Notes under the pieces: model-generated | Databases searched by the model: none | Told to the model about the DNA's origin: nothing | Seen by the model: the letters and a program-made list of their open reading frames with translations, nothing else | Assembly: GCF_000190435.1 (NCBI RefSeq) | Contig: NC_015152.1 | Span: 936,458-1,000,457, forward strand | DNA length: 64,000 nucleotides | Reading direction: 5' to 3' | Source: Sphaerochaeta globosa str. Buddy | Lineage (GTDB): Bacteria; Spirochaetota; Spirochaetia; Sphaerochaetales; Sphaerochaetaceae | Part shown: piece by piece, positions 23,561 through 31,639 of the stretch | Numbering within the stretch: position 1 is the stretch's first letter | Layout: each line of letters begins with the position of its first letter | Made by a program: the position numbers and the translations under genes

Positions 23561-24965
23561 GAAACAAAAGGAACCAACGCAGTTGTCCTTGGATTTGGAA
23601 GAGACCAAAACTGCGGCGCCAAGCAAAGCCAATACTTCCTCGTACAAAGTGGTATTGAAGGATGAACCGGATACAAAAGCACCTCGTCCAGTCGTGCGAA
23701 AAAAGACTTCGGTGACAACCCGCAGCATGACGGTAAAAATATCGTCTTCGAAGAAAGCAGAGGAACCTGCACAAAAGCCCAAGGCTACTCCCGCAAAACA
23801 GGGCGGCACAGCCGTTGTACGACGTCCTAAAGCTGCCGTACAGACGATCAGGACTGCGGAGCAGCCGAATCCTCACTTGGTGCAAACACATGTGATACGG
23901 CCAAAAAGTAATACCGTTGCGCGACCGAAGGTGCAACCTCCCCCGATTGGCAAACGAAAAGGATATCGTACATCAAAAGCTGCCATGTTTCTTATTCCGC
24001 TGCTTGCGGCAACCCTTTTGTTTTGCTTTGCAATCCTGTGGTGGGTGCTGTCCGATCAGCAAGAGCAACGCGTTGAGCCTAGTTCGCTCATTGAGGACAG
24101 GCCGGCTATTGCCTTCACGATCGAGCGTGGTATGACTGCCCGCTCAGTAAGCTTGTTGCTGGAGCAATTGGGGGTGGTTGAGGATGCTCAGGCATTGCTC
24201 TCCTACTTCGTTGAGAACAATCTTGCGACAATTCTCAAGACCGGTTCCTATTTGATGCACAGCGCATTGAGTTTTCCGGAAATAGGGACCATGCTCACCG
24301 CCGAGCCGCAGATGGTGCAGTTGACCATTCCGGGAGCTTTTACACTCAAGACTATCGATGATTACTTGGTCAACCGATTGGGTTTTGCAGAGGGAACTTT
24401 CCTCCAATCTGCGCACGATTTGGCTACCGCTTACGGTCTCGGATTTGCAGAAGGTTGGTTGCTTGGCGGTACCTATACGGTAAACCGGCAGCGAGCTGCC
24501 AATGATTTGGCTTTGGCTATGTATGAGGCAATGCTCAACGAGATTCAGAAGCACCTGAGTTCTCCCCAGTTGGAGGTGTACTCGATCCAGGAGTTGTTGA
24601 TCATTGCTTCCATGATTCAGGCCGAAACCCAGGAAGCCGGCCAAATGCAAGAGATTTCATCGGTAATTTTCAATCGGTTGAAGAATGAGGAGCCGCTTGG
24701 GATCGATGCAACCACCCGCTATGAGCTGGATGACTGGGTCAATCCCATTCCCACCCATGCCTTGGAAACGAAGACTCCCTACAATACCCGGCGAAAGGTG
24801 GGGCTGCCGCCGAGTGGAATATGCAGTCCCTCACCCGAGGCTGTGCATGCAGCGTTCTTTCCGGCGGACACTCCCTATTTCTACTACTTGCACGATGAGA
24901 ATAAGCAGATTCATTTTGCTCTTACCTACGAACAGCACAAAGAAAATATCAAACAGTATCGGTAG
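23553..24965 (+). CDS. mltG: Endolytic murein transglycosylase MltG with long cytoplasmic tail
   Basis: 470 residues. MltG cuts nascent glycan strands at the inner membrane and ends their growth. Residues 1-140 form a hydrophilic, Lys/Pro/Thr-rich tail with no match to the family; a membrane helix follows at ~147-166 (FLIPLLAATLLFCFAILWWVL), then a periplasmic LysM-like part and the YceG domain. The catalytic region reads LIIASMIQAETQE; the invariant Glu is kept and the preceding Glu of E. coli is Gln, which is common. The ending has TPYNTRRKVGLPPSGICSPS and PADTPYFYYL, both typical. Spirochaetes of this group have odd walls, so the long tail is worth noting. Confidence 0.92.
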   Translation: MAEKQKEPTQLSLDLEETKTAAPSKANTSSYKVVLKDEPDTKAPRPVVRKKTSVTTRSMTVKISSSKKAEEPAQKPKATPAKQGGTAVVRRPKAAVQTIRTAEQPNPHLVQTHVIRPKSNTVARPKVQPPPIGKRKGYRTSKAAMFLIPLLAATLLFCFAILWWVLSDQQEQRVEPSSLIEDRPAIAFTIERGMTARSVSLLLEQLGVVEDAQALLSYFVENNLATILKTGSYLMHSALSFPEIGTMLTAEPQMVQLTIPGAFTLKTIDDYLVNRLGFAEGTFLQSAHDLATAYGLGFAEGWLLGGTYTVNRQRAANDLALAMYEAMLNEIQKHLSSPQLEVYSIQELLIIASMIQAETQEAGQMQEISSVIFNRLKNEEPLGIDATTRYELDDWVNPIPTHALETKTPYNTRRKVGLPPSGICSPSPEAVHAAFFPADTPYFYYLHDENKQIHFALTYEQHKENIKQYR

Positions 24966-25608
24966 CTTGTTCTGTTCTGTAGAGGATGAACGAATAGAGT
25001 ACCGGAGCGATGGCGATAATCGGGATGCCAACCAAAAAAAGTGGTACCGCACTCAAGCCAACCAACATGCCCAGGATGCAGACAATGCTTACCCCTGTCC
25101 AAAGCCAGCCAGCAAACCGGTGGGTTTTTTTCCAGTTGTATTCGCTGGCAAGTGTCCAGGGGAGCTTGAACCCGATGGTATAGTTGAGTTTGCATTTCGG
25201 CAAATAGTTTCCAATGATCAGAAAGAGAATGGAAACCGCCAGGGGAACGACGCGTTCAACCTGAATGGGTTTCCCGAGTGCTATCAAGAGGGTAAGGGGA
25301 CACAGAAAAAGATTCAGCGGTGCGATAATCCACCGAGAGATGTGATAAATCCGTTCGCTGGGATCGCGCTTGGGATCGGATTTTAATGCTACTTGCAGTA
25401 CGACATTCAAAAGCGTGAGTAAAAGGGGAAGTATAAAGGCAGCGAAAGCCTTTGACGCATAGCCGTCCGGATCGCCGGCTGCATTGAAGTGTATTGCCAC
25501 TTGGTCGGGCAGGTCCTGATAGACCATCACCGAGAATACCAGCGGCAGCAGGCATACAATTGTGGTAATAATAAGCGTACGATCAAAAAGAGAGCGTTTT
25601 TGTTTCAT
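24949..25608 (-). CDS. sdpI: SdpI/DUF1648 family membrane protein
   Basis: 219 residues, six to seven membrane helices. In Bacillus, SdpI is the immunity protein and signal receptor for the SDP toxin. Seen: the DUF1648 motif YQDLPDQVAIHFNAAGDPDGYASK in the first loop, and the SdpI-type GNYLPKCKLNYTIGFKLPWTL...WKKTHRFAGW segment (split here only for clarity). ATG 25608 has GGGAGG upstream and lies 26 bases inside the sdpR gene; a longer frame to 25653 is not supported. The 3' end overlaps convergent mltG by 17 bases. No sdpC-like toxin gene is nearby. Confidence 0.88.
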   Translation of the reverse strand: MKQKRSLFDRTLIITTIVCLLPLVFSVMVYQDLPDQVAIHFNAAGDPDGYASKAFAAFILPLLLTLLNVVLQVALKSDPKRDPSERIYHISRWIIAPLNLFLCPLTLLIALGKPIQVERVVPLAVSILFLIIGNYLPKCKLNYTIGFKLPWTLASEYNWKKTHRFAGWLWTGVSIVCILGMLVGLSAVPLFLVGIPIIAIAPVLYSFILYRTEQATDTV

Positions 25609-25876
25609 CAGATCCTCCCGTAAACTGGGCGCACCAAAGCATGATTTCCTCAAAGACTGAGGCGTTGAGTTCGTAATAAATGAAATTCTTGAATTTGCTT
25701 TCTGTTATGAGAGAAGCCTTTTTCAACAACGAGAGATGGTATGAAACGGTGGCAGCGGAGAGATTGGGGAAATTAGTTACAATTTCTCCCGCACTCAGTT
25801 TGCCTTTTTTCAGTAGTGAGAGCATTTCTCGCCGCTGGGGGTCGGAAATGGCTTTCATGGTTTCTGAGAACCCCAT
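25583..25876 (-). CDS. sdpR: ArsR-family autorepressor SdpR
   Basis: 97 residues, a winged-helix HTH. Seen: MKAISDPQRREMLSLLKKGKLSAGEI at the N terminus, the recognition helix SAATVSYHLSLLKKASLI, and the wing ending IYYELNASVFEEIMLW. It matches the SdpR pattern (no metal-binding ELCVCD motif). In Bacillus, SdpR represses its own operon until SdpI, carrying toxin signal, traps it at the membrane. TAGGAG precedes the ATG at 25876; a near-perfect palindrome sits right at the transcription start. It overlaps sdpI by 26 bases. Confidence 0.92.
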   Translation of the reverse strand: MGFSETMKAISDPQRREMLSLLKKGKLSAGEIVTNFPNLSAATVSYHLSLLKKASLITESKFKNFIYYELNASVFEEIMLWCAQFTGGSDETKTLSF

Positions 25877-25884
25877 GGATGCTC

Positions 25885-25937
25885 CTATTTCGAAATATTT
25901 CTAAATAGATAGTATCCGTAGCAAAAAAGTTCGTCAA
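25885..25937 (-). promoter_or_regulatory. sdpRI promoter with palindromic operator
   Basis: TTGACG (25937-25932), 17-base spacer, TACTAT (25914-25909). Immediately downstream, 25885-25908 is a 24-base palindrome (arms CTATTTAGAAAT and ATTTCGAAATAG, one mismatch) that covers the expected start of transcription. It is the obvious SdpR binding site. Confidence 0.75.
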
Positions 25938-26022
25938 GTATATCCCATAGCCTGCGCAATACCGAGTCAGTGCAATGTAAGGGCCATAAGCGGGTAGGGG
26001 ATTGGGTTTCTTCATTTTTTTC

Positions 26023-26066
26023 ATAAAAAATGCACACGTTTGTACTTGTGTACATCGGTGTGCATT
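26023..26066 (-). terminator. Terminator after tRNA-Leu
   Basis: On the minus strand AATGCACAC and TGTAC pair with GTACA and GTGTGCATT, with a CGA/AAC bulge and an ACAA loop, followed by a T6 run. It lies about 42 bases after the tRNA. Confidence 0.75.
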
Positions 26067-26107
26067 CTTAATTTGTTGTTGATAAACAAATTATCAGATA
26101 CTATGTT

Positions 26108-26192
26108 TACCGGCGATCGGAATCGAACCGATACGGATTACTCATCCATCAGATTTTGAGTCTGACGTGTCTACCAATTTCACCACGCCGGC
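26108..26192 (-). tRNA. tRNA-Leu (anticodon CAA)
   Basis: 85 bases. The acceptor GCCGGCG pairs with CGCCGGT (first pair G-U), followed by discriminator A. The anticodon stem TCAGA/TCTGA encloses loop CTCAAAA, giving CAA (reads TTG). A long variable arm (TGGATGAGTAATCCG) is typical of class II tRNA-Leu. T arm: ATCGGTTCGATTCCGAT. CCA is not encoded. Confidence 0.96.
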
Positions 26193-26205
26193 ATTAGCGA
26201 ACTTC

Positions 26206-26234
26206 ATGCTATCAAATCCGGTTGGAAAAAGCAA
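26206..26234 (-). promoter_or_regulatory. Promoter of tRNA-Leu
   Basis: TTGCTT (26234-26229), 17-base spacer, TAGCAT (26211-26206), 13 bases before the mature tRNA end. Confidence 0.55.
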
Positions 26235-26260
26235 CACAGTTTTAAAAAATTAGAGGCAGA

Positions 26261-26289
26261 TTGTCTTTTCAGCTCAATTGCTTTAGAGT
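26261..26289 (+). promoter_or_regulatory. Promoter of the patatin-barrel gene
   Basis: TTGTCT (26261-26266), 17-base spacer, TAGAGT (26284-26289), 21 bases before the GTG start and ahead of a GGAGGG ribosome site. Confidence 0.5.
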
Positions 26290-26310
26290 AGAACGTACAC
26301 GGAGGGAATT

Positions 26311-28353
26311 GTGAAGAGGTTTAAGACATTCCTGGCCATGCTGCTGTTGTTTTGTATGGTTGTTTCCAATTTGGCAGGCATGGATGCAGATGATATTCTC
26401 AGTGCCAACCTTCCTATCGCCTATGGTGATGCCCAGTTCAGACAACGTATATTGGAACGGACCAACGGGGAGCGTTCTCCTATTGGTTTGGTGCTCAGCG
26501 GTGGATCGGCCCGTGCTTTTGCCCATATCGGAGTGCTTAAGTACCTCGAGGAACAGGGCATTGTTGTAGATTTCATCATCAGCAATTCAATGGGAAGTAT
26601 TGTCGGCCTTATGTACGCTGCCGGCCTCTCTCCTGATCAGATTCTAGACTGCGTTACAGGAGTCTCCCTGCAGAGCCTTTTCGATACCACCCTTCCTCTT
26701 CAAGGCGGAATGCTCGATTCCTCACGTTTCCTGGCAAAAGTCGCATCAATTCTTGGCGAGGACCTACGAGTTGAAACGCTTGTACTACCCATCATCGTCA
26801 TCGCTGAAGATTTGGTAACCAAACGCCAGATCCATATCAGCGAGGGTGACTTCTACACAGTACTCAGAGCCAGTTATGCCCTCCCGGTTTACTTTCCCCC
26901 GGTCGAGTACCAAGGACATCTGCTCCTTGACGGCGGTGTGACCAATATTGTTCCCGTTAATCTTGCGTATGAATTTGCCGACTCGGTCATTGTTTCTACT
27001 ACGTTTTATGATGTGGATACCCTGAACCTGAAGAATCCCCTGACTATTCTGAATGTCTCACTGGATATCGGAAAGCGAAGAAGGGGAGTGGATGAACTTA
27101 AGCAGGCTCTGGACGATGTCATTTGGATTCGCAACAATGTTGAGTCTGTCTCCTTCATGGAGTTCTCCAAGGCCGAATACCTCACCCAAAAAGGGTATGA
27201 GTCTGCAAAACTGCAGGAACAAAGCCTTTCTGGTTTGTATAAGAGTGGTATCAGCGAGGAACTTTCCCAGTTGCGGGTGCAACTGCAGAAAAACCTGTTG
27301 GTAAGCAGCAGCCAATACGATTTATTCAAGCATGTACCGGTCAATGTCCCTTCGCACCTGCTTGGAGCAGGCCTGGACAGCGACTACACCTTCTTTGATA
27401 CCTCGGCTCTCAGGGATGATACAACCTTAGGGTTGAAATATCAGTGGAAAACAGGCAATCTCGCCCTGTCGGCCAATGTGGGATATGCTTTCAATTTTGT
27501 GACGAATGACCAGTTCTCCGCCGTTCCTGCGATCAGGACGCAAGTTGACTATCATATGCTGAAACATCTGAAAGCGACCGGATATGCATCGGTTCTCTTT
27601 GATTTCGCCGATGCCGCTCCGATTTTCTCGTTTGGTGCAGTATTGGAAGGTAGGGTTTTTACCTTCCAAAATAAACTCCGGCTGAGTCTAATGCAGTCCA
27701 TAGAACAGATGAGCAATACCAAGAACAGCACCTTTACGGATGCTTGGGACGGGCATACCTATCTCTATACTGTTCGGTTGCAAGGATTGCTTGCAGCACA
27801 GGAGAAGCAGGGATGGAGTTTGAGCGATACTTCGCTGGCTTTCAACTATCAAATCCTTGGTGATTATACAATCAACAGGTCGTTCCTCTCGACTCGGCTT
27901 GAGACCGAGCTCGTACAGAATGCATGGGACATGTTTGGTTCAATGGTAAGTTACGCGCGCTTTGCCGCTGATGGCAATGGTGATGTCCCATTCTTTATTT
28001 CTGATGGTTTTCGCACGACCAATACCCTGATTAAAGCACAGGGGCACGATTTGAGTCTCTCGGTGAATCCTGCAAATCATTTGGTCGGTTTGAATCTGAC
28101 GATCGGGTACCGACCCGTTTCGTTCAGGCCAACCATGGCTGAGCTTTTCCTCTTCCAAAATTCTTCAGTAGCAGTGTATGCCGATTTGTTGTGGTATCAG
28201 AATAGCTTCAAGCCGGCGCTCTCCTTGGGATTGGAAATGCATACCGACATCTCCCTCTTAGGTATTCGCACCCTCCCGTTGACCGTCTATGGGGGATGGG
28301 ATCAGAGTGTGAATACCATTGTCTGGGGATTCTTCTTCACTATGAGTTTCTAG
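26311..28353 (+). CDS. Patatin-like phospholipase with C-terminal outer-membrane barrel
   Basis: 680 residues. A signal peptide (KRF, then a hydrophobic stretch to about residue 23) precedes a patatin domain (58-~320) and a beta-barrel region to the final Phe, the layout of PlpD-type type Vd autotransporters. Seen: oxyanion loop SGGSARAFAHIG (63-74), nucleophile elbow SNSMG with Ser93, and catalytic Asp207 in LLLDGGV. The elbow normally reads GxSxG; the first Gly is Ser91 here. The barrel half has alternating aromatic strands and ends in FFFTMSF. Start is GTG 26311, with GGAGGG upstream. It probably acts on phospholipids at or outside the outer membrane. Confidence 0.87.
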   Translation: MKRFKTFLAMLLLFCMVVSNLAGMDADDILSANLPIAYGDAQFRQRILERTNGERSPIGLVLSGGSARAFAHIGVLKYLEEQGIVVDFIISNSMGSIVGLMYAAGLSPDQILDCVTGVSLQSLFDTTLPLQGGMLDSSRFLAKVASILGEDLRVETLVLPIIVIAEDLVTKRQIHISEGDFYTVLRASYALPVYFPPVEYQGHLLLDGGVTNIVPVNLAYEFADSVIVSTTFYDVDTLNLKNPLTILNVSLDIGKRRRGVDELKQALDDVIWIRNNVESVSFMEFSKAEYLTQKGYESAKLQEQSLSGLYKSGISEELSQLRVQLQKNLLVSSSQYDLFKHVPVNVPSHLLGAGLDSDYTFFDTSALRDDTTLGLKYQWKTGNLALSANVGYAFNFVTNDQFSAVPAIRTQVDYHMLKHLKATGYASVLFDFADAAPIFSFGAVLEGRVFTFQNKLRLSLMQSIEQMSNTKNSTFTDAWDGHTYLYTVRLQGLLAAQEKQGWSLSDTSLAFNYQILGDYTINRSFLSTRLETELVQNAWDMFGSMVSYARFAADGNGDVPFFISDGFRTTNTLIKAQGHDLSLSVNPANHLVGLNLTIGYRPVSFRPTMAELFLFQNSSVAVYADLLWYQNSFKPALSLGLEMHTDISLLGIRTLPLTVYGGWDQSVNTIVWGFFFTMSF

Positions 28354-29426
28354 TTTTCCTCGAGATTGTGCTTTCTGATATATTCCAAATCCTCTTCAGT
28401 CAAATCGGTGTTGGGCAGCCGCTCTTCGTCTTGCTCTTCAACAACCTTGGGTGTTGTAGCCTTAATCGGGCGAACAGCAAAACCTTCCAAGGTATCTCCC
28501 TCGTGTACGGCAAAAGCACCCGTTATAGGCTTTGGCATTCTGCCGGAGGCCACATTCACTGGGTCGGCATCGATTTCCTTGGCTGTCTTGAGCCTGGTTT
28601 CGCCTGCTTCCAACAGTGAAAGCAAGCTCTGAATGTGCTCTTGTTTCATTCCTGAAGTATTGGAAAAACGGGATTGAAGGGCAGTCTTGAGCATGTCAAT
28701 CGCTTCTTTTGCCTCCCCGTAGTGGATGAGGACCTGTGCATAGTGCACATACGGTTCTGGAAACCTGGGGCTTTTCTTTACAAGTTCGGCGAAGAGGGCA
28801 TCGGCTTGTTCCCATTTGCCTTGCAGCAGATAAAGCCATCCGCGATTGTCCCTGATGCCGGGGCTGGTATTCTCCATTTCTCCGGATTCGTCGATCAATG
28901 CCTTGGCCTTGGCGAGATTGCCGCTTTCCAAGGCATAAGTGGTGTAGTTGATGAAGAGATTCTTGTCCCGGTATCCGCTTTCATAGACTTGCTCTACTGC
29001 CTCCAAAGCTTTTCCCAGGTCTCCCTCCATCCAGTACGCCATGCTGATCATAGTCTTGGCAATGTTGTCCAGATTGGGTTCTTTGCCTTTTGAGGCGCTA
29101 AGGTACTGTTGTAGTATTGCTTTCCCTTCAGCGGCATCTCCGCGCTGTAGGAACATACTTGCAGAAGTGACGACATACGATTTCTGCAATCCTGCTTTTA
29201 TGGCTTTGCGATAGAGAGGCCAAGCTTTCTCCCAATCTTGGGGATTCTCGCTGGTAATCGTCCTGTTGGCCTTTACATAATAATAGATACTACGTCTGAG
29301 GTAGAGCAAACCAAGCATGAAGATTGCGAGCAAAAGCATTTTGCTGTAGGTGGGAATCTTGAGGGTGAAAATAATGATGGTAACCAAAAGAGACAACCAT
29401 AGTCCATAATTCTTAGTGCGTTTCAT
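28350..29426 (-). CDS. Membrane-anchored TPR protein, function unknown
   Basis: 358 residues. Two close hydrophobic segments at residues ~8-45 anchor the N terminus; the rest is a helical-repeat domain with TPR-like units at ~67-270 (for example ISMAYWMEGDLGKALEAVEQVY and NRGWLYLLQGKWEQADALFAEL). The C-terminal ~80 residues are acidic and low in structure. TPR proteins serve as assembly scaffolds; no partner is visible. GGGGAGG precedes ATG 29426. Its stop overlaps the convergent patatin gene by 4 bases. Confidence 0.8.
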   Translation of the reverse strand: MKRTKNYGLWLSLLVTIIIFTLKIPTYSKMLLLAIFMLGLLYLRRSIYYYVKANRTITSENPQDWEKAWPLYRKAIKAGLQKSYVVTSASMFLQRGDAAEGKAILQQYLSASKGKEPNLDNIAKTMISMAYWMEGDLGKALEAVEQVYESGYRDKNLFINYTTYALESGNLAKAKALIDESGEMENTSPGIRDNRGWLYLLQGKWEQADALFAELVKKSPRFPEPYVHYAQVLIHYGEAKEAIDMLKTALQSRFSNTSGMKQEHIQSLLSLLEAGETRLKTAKEIDADPVNVASGRMPKPITGAFAVHEGDTLEGFAVRPIKATTPKVVEEQDEERLPNTDLTEEDLEYIRKHNLEEN

Positions 29427-29476
29427 GCGTAAAGGCCTCCCCTGTACGGTTGTACTCTACAAGGAATGGAAGGTGG

Positions 29477-29506
29477 TTGCAAGAGTGGGTTTATTTGCCG
29501 TATCGT
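29477..29506 (+). promoter_or_regulatory. queH promoter, leaderless type
   Basis: TTGCAA (29477-29482), 18-base spacer, TATCGT (29501-29506), 6 bases, ATG 29513. No ribosome site. Confidence 0.5.
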
Positions 29507-29512
29507 ATAGCT

Positions 29513-30037
29513 ATGGAAGCACGTGATATTCTCGTACATGCTTGTTGCGGCCCCTGCAGCACCGCCAGCATCGAGCGATTGCTCGAAGATGGTTGGAATC
29601 CAGTATTGTACTTTTCAAATAGTAATATTTTCCCCCAAGAGGAAGCCGAGCGCCGGTATGAGGCCTTGTTGCAGGTTGCCCACAGCTATCAGCTCCAGGT
29701 AATTCATGAACGGTATGATCATGAGAGTTGGCTGCAATCCATCCAGGGTCATGAAATGGAAAAAGAAGGCGGCTTGCGGTGCGAGAAGTGCTTTGCCTAC
29801 AACCTTTCACAAGCTGCCGCTAAGGCACAGGCTCTCGGGTTCTCCCACTTCACCACAACGTTGACTGTCAGTCGGTTCAAGAACAGCAAGCTCATTTTTG
29901 CTGTCGGCCAGCAGCTTGAGGGCTTTGAGTGTATCGATTTCAAGAAAAAAGGCGGCTTTGAGAAGAGCGTACAGTTGAGCAAAGAGCTGGGAATCTACCG
30001 CCAGCAGTATTGTGGATGCGAATTCAGCATGCACTAG
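29513..30037 (+). CDS. queH: Epoxyqueuosine reductase QueH
   Basis: 174 residues. QueH (DUF208) carries out the last step of queuosine synthesis, reducing epoxyqueuosine in tRNA, in organisms without QueG. Seen: HACCGPCS with C11, C12 and C15 near the N terminus, the phosphate-binding YFSNSNIFP, the second cysteine pair LRCEKCF, the TTTLTVSRFKNS motif, and the C-terminal YCGCEFS. These are the [4Fe-4S] and iron ligands of the family. ATG 29513 is preferred over ATG 29450, which lies upstream of the promoter. The tRNA-Asp genes at 3.9 kb are natural substrates of the pathway. Confidence 0.93.
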   Translation: MEARDILVHACCGPCSTASIERLLEDGWNPVLYFSNSNIFPQEEAERRYEALLQVAHSYQLQVIHERYDHESWLQSIQGHEMEKEGGLRCEKCFAYNLSQAAAKAQALGFSHFTTTLTVSRFKNSKLIFAVGQQLEGFECIDFKKKGGFEKSVQLSKELGIYRQQYCGCEFSMH

Positions 30038-30044
30038 CTCCCCT

Positions 30045-30073
30045 TTGCCTGCATTCTGTTCTGATGCTATACT
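30045..30073 (+). promoter_or_regulatory. Promoter of the cls-pfkB operon
   Basis: TTGCCT (30045-30050), 17-base spacer, TATACT (30068-30073), 22 bases before ATG 30096, which has a GGAGGAGG site. Confidence 0.6.
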
Positions 30074-30095
30074 CTTCAATCTGGAGGAGGTGGGT

Positions 30096-31631
30096 ATGCT
30101 GCGAAAACTGTTGAAGTTCTTCACAGGAAGATTGTTCATCTCCTTTGTGCTTATTTCTCTGCAAATCGGAATTTTGGTCAATATTTTCTCGTTTGCCCAA
30201 AATAGTGCGCTTTGGATACAGTTTCTTTCAGCTCTTTCCATTCTCATGACGTTGGTGGTAATCTCCCGCGACCTCAACCCTGCCTATAAAATCGGCTGGA
30301 TGCTCATTTTTATGTCCATTCCAGTCTACGGTGGCATATTCTACCTGTTTTTTGGTAATCGTCGGCTTAATGCGCGACTTCGATCACGTCTTGAACAACT
30401 CAATATTTTCTATCAGAAGGGAGTGGAAGGAGGAGCCTACAGCGAACTTCTCCCGATGAAAGCGTTGGCTTCTTATTCTCCAACCCTTGCACGACAAGCC
30501 CAATACATTGCGAATATTACCGGGTTTCCTGTCTGGGGAAATACCGAGGTAGAGTATTTCAGTTCGGGTGAGGCTTGGGTTCTCGATGTCCTTTCTGAAA
30601 TGAAGAAAGCAAAATCCTTTATTTTCATGGAATTCTTCATTATCAGCGAAGGCGAGATTTGGGATTCATTCCTCGCAGTGTTGCTCGAAAAGCAGAAAAT
30701 GGGTGTGAGAATCTGTCTTATGTATGACGATGTCGGCTCAATTTTGGATATTCCCTCCCATCTGGATCGCCGACTCAGATCGCTTGGGTTGGAAGTAGTC
30801 GCTTTCAATCCTCTCAGGGCTCACCTGAACAGCAAGCTCAATAGCCGTGACCATCGCAAGGTGTTGGTCATCGATGGCAATATCGGGTACACAGGCGGTA
30901 TGAACATCGCTGACGAGTACGCCAACCGGAAGCTGAAGTTCGGGCATTGGAAAGACACGGCGGTAAAACTGCGCGGTGATGCTGTGTGGAGCCTTTCCCA
31001 GATGTTCCTTCAGCTGTGGGCCTTCTCGACCGGGAAGTTCGAAGATTTTGCCAAGCATAGGCCGACAATTACCACCAAGATGGATGGATTCGTCCAGCCG
31101 TTTGCCGATAATCCCTTGGATAACGAGAATGTTGCGGAGAATGCGTATATCCAGATTATCAACATGGCCAAACGGTATGTATGGATTACTACGCCCTATC
31201 TGGTTTTGGATAATGAAATGCTTACTGCCCTCAAGATTGCCTCGCAAAGTGGTGTGGATGTGAGAATCATCACACCCCATATGCCGGACAAGTGGTATGT
31301 GTTTGCGGTGACCAGGGAGAATTACCGTCTGCTTTTGGAAGCAGGGGTAAAGATTTATGAGTATACACCTGGCTTTTTGCATGCGAAAATGTTCGTCAGT
31401 GATGATAGGGTGGCAATTATTGGAACGATCAACATGGACTATCGTTCATTCTATTTGCATTTCGAAAACGGGGTTGCCTTTTATGGTTCTTCCGTGATTC
31501 GCAAAGTATATGAGGATATCCAGCATACTTTACAGATTAGTGAACGTATTGCACAGGATTTCCATAAAAAAAGGCCATGGTACAAGCGATTGCTAGGCCT
31601 GATTCTCAAGATTGCCGCACCGCTGATGTAG
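30096..31631 (+). CDS. cls: Cardiolipin synthase (PLD family)
   Basis: 511 residues. It makes cardiolipin from phosphatidylglycerol at the inner membrane. Two N-terminal membrane helices (~13-35, ~40-60 and a third around IFYLFFGNRRL) precede two phospholipase-D domains. First HKD motif: DHRKVLVIDGNIGYTGGMN; second: FLHAKMFVSDDRVAIIGTIN; both His-Lys-Asp sets are complete. Length and layout match bacterial ClsA. ATG 30096 lies behind GGAGGAGG; the frame open to 30012 overlaps queH and is not needed. The PfkB gene follows after 8 bases. Confidence 0.94.
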   Translation: MLRKLLKFFTGRLFISFVLISLQIGILVNIFSFAQNSALWIQFLSALSILMTLVVISRDLNPAYKIGWMLIFMSIPVYGGIFYLFFGNRRLNARLRSRLEQLNIFYQKGVEGGAYSELLPMKALASYSPTLARQAQYIANITGFPVWGNTEVEYFSSGEAWVLDVLSEMKKAKSFIFMEFFIISEGEIWDSFLAVLLEKQKMGVRICLMYDDVGSILDIPSHLDRRLRSLGLEVVAFNPLRAHLNSKLNSRDHRKVLVIDGNIGYTGGMNIADEYANRKLKFGHWKDTAVKLRGDAVWSLSQMFLQLWAFSTGKFEDFAKHRPTITTKMDGFVQPFADNPLDNENVAENAYIQIINMAKRYVWITTPYLVLDNEMLTALKIASQSGVDVRIITPHMPDKWYVFAVTRENYRLLLEAGVKIYEYTPGFLHAKMFVSDDRVAIIGTINMDYRSFYLHFENGVAFYGSSVIRKVYEDIQHTLQISERIAQDFHKKRPWYKRLLGLILKIAAPLM

Positions 31632-31639
31632 GAGGAGTG

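Noticed and set aside
24600-24630. MltG active site lost (Glu to Gln in the ASIVEKE motif)
   Set aside because: The changed position is the variable one; the invariant Glu two residues later is kept (IQAET).
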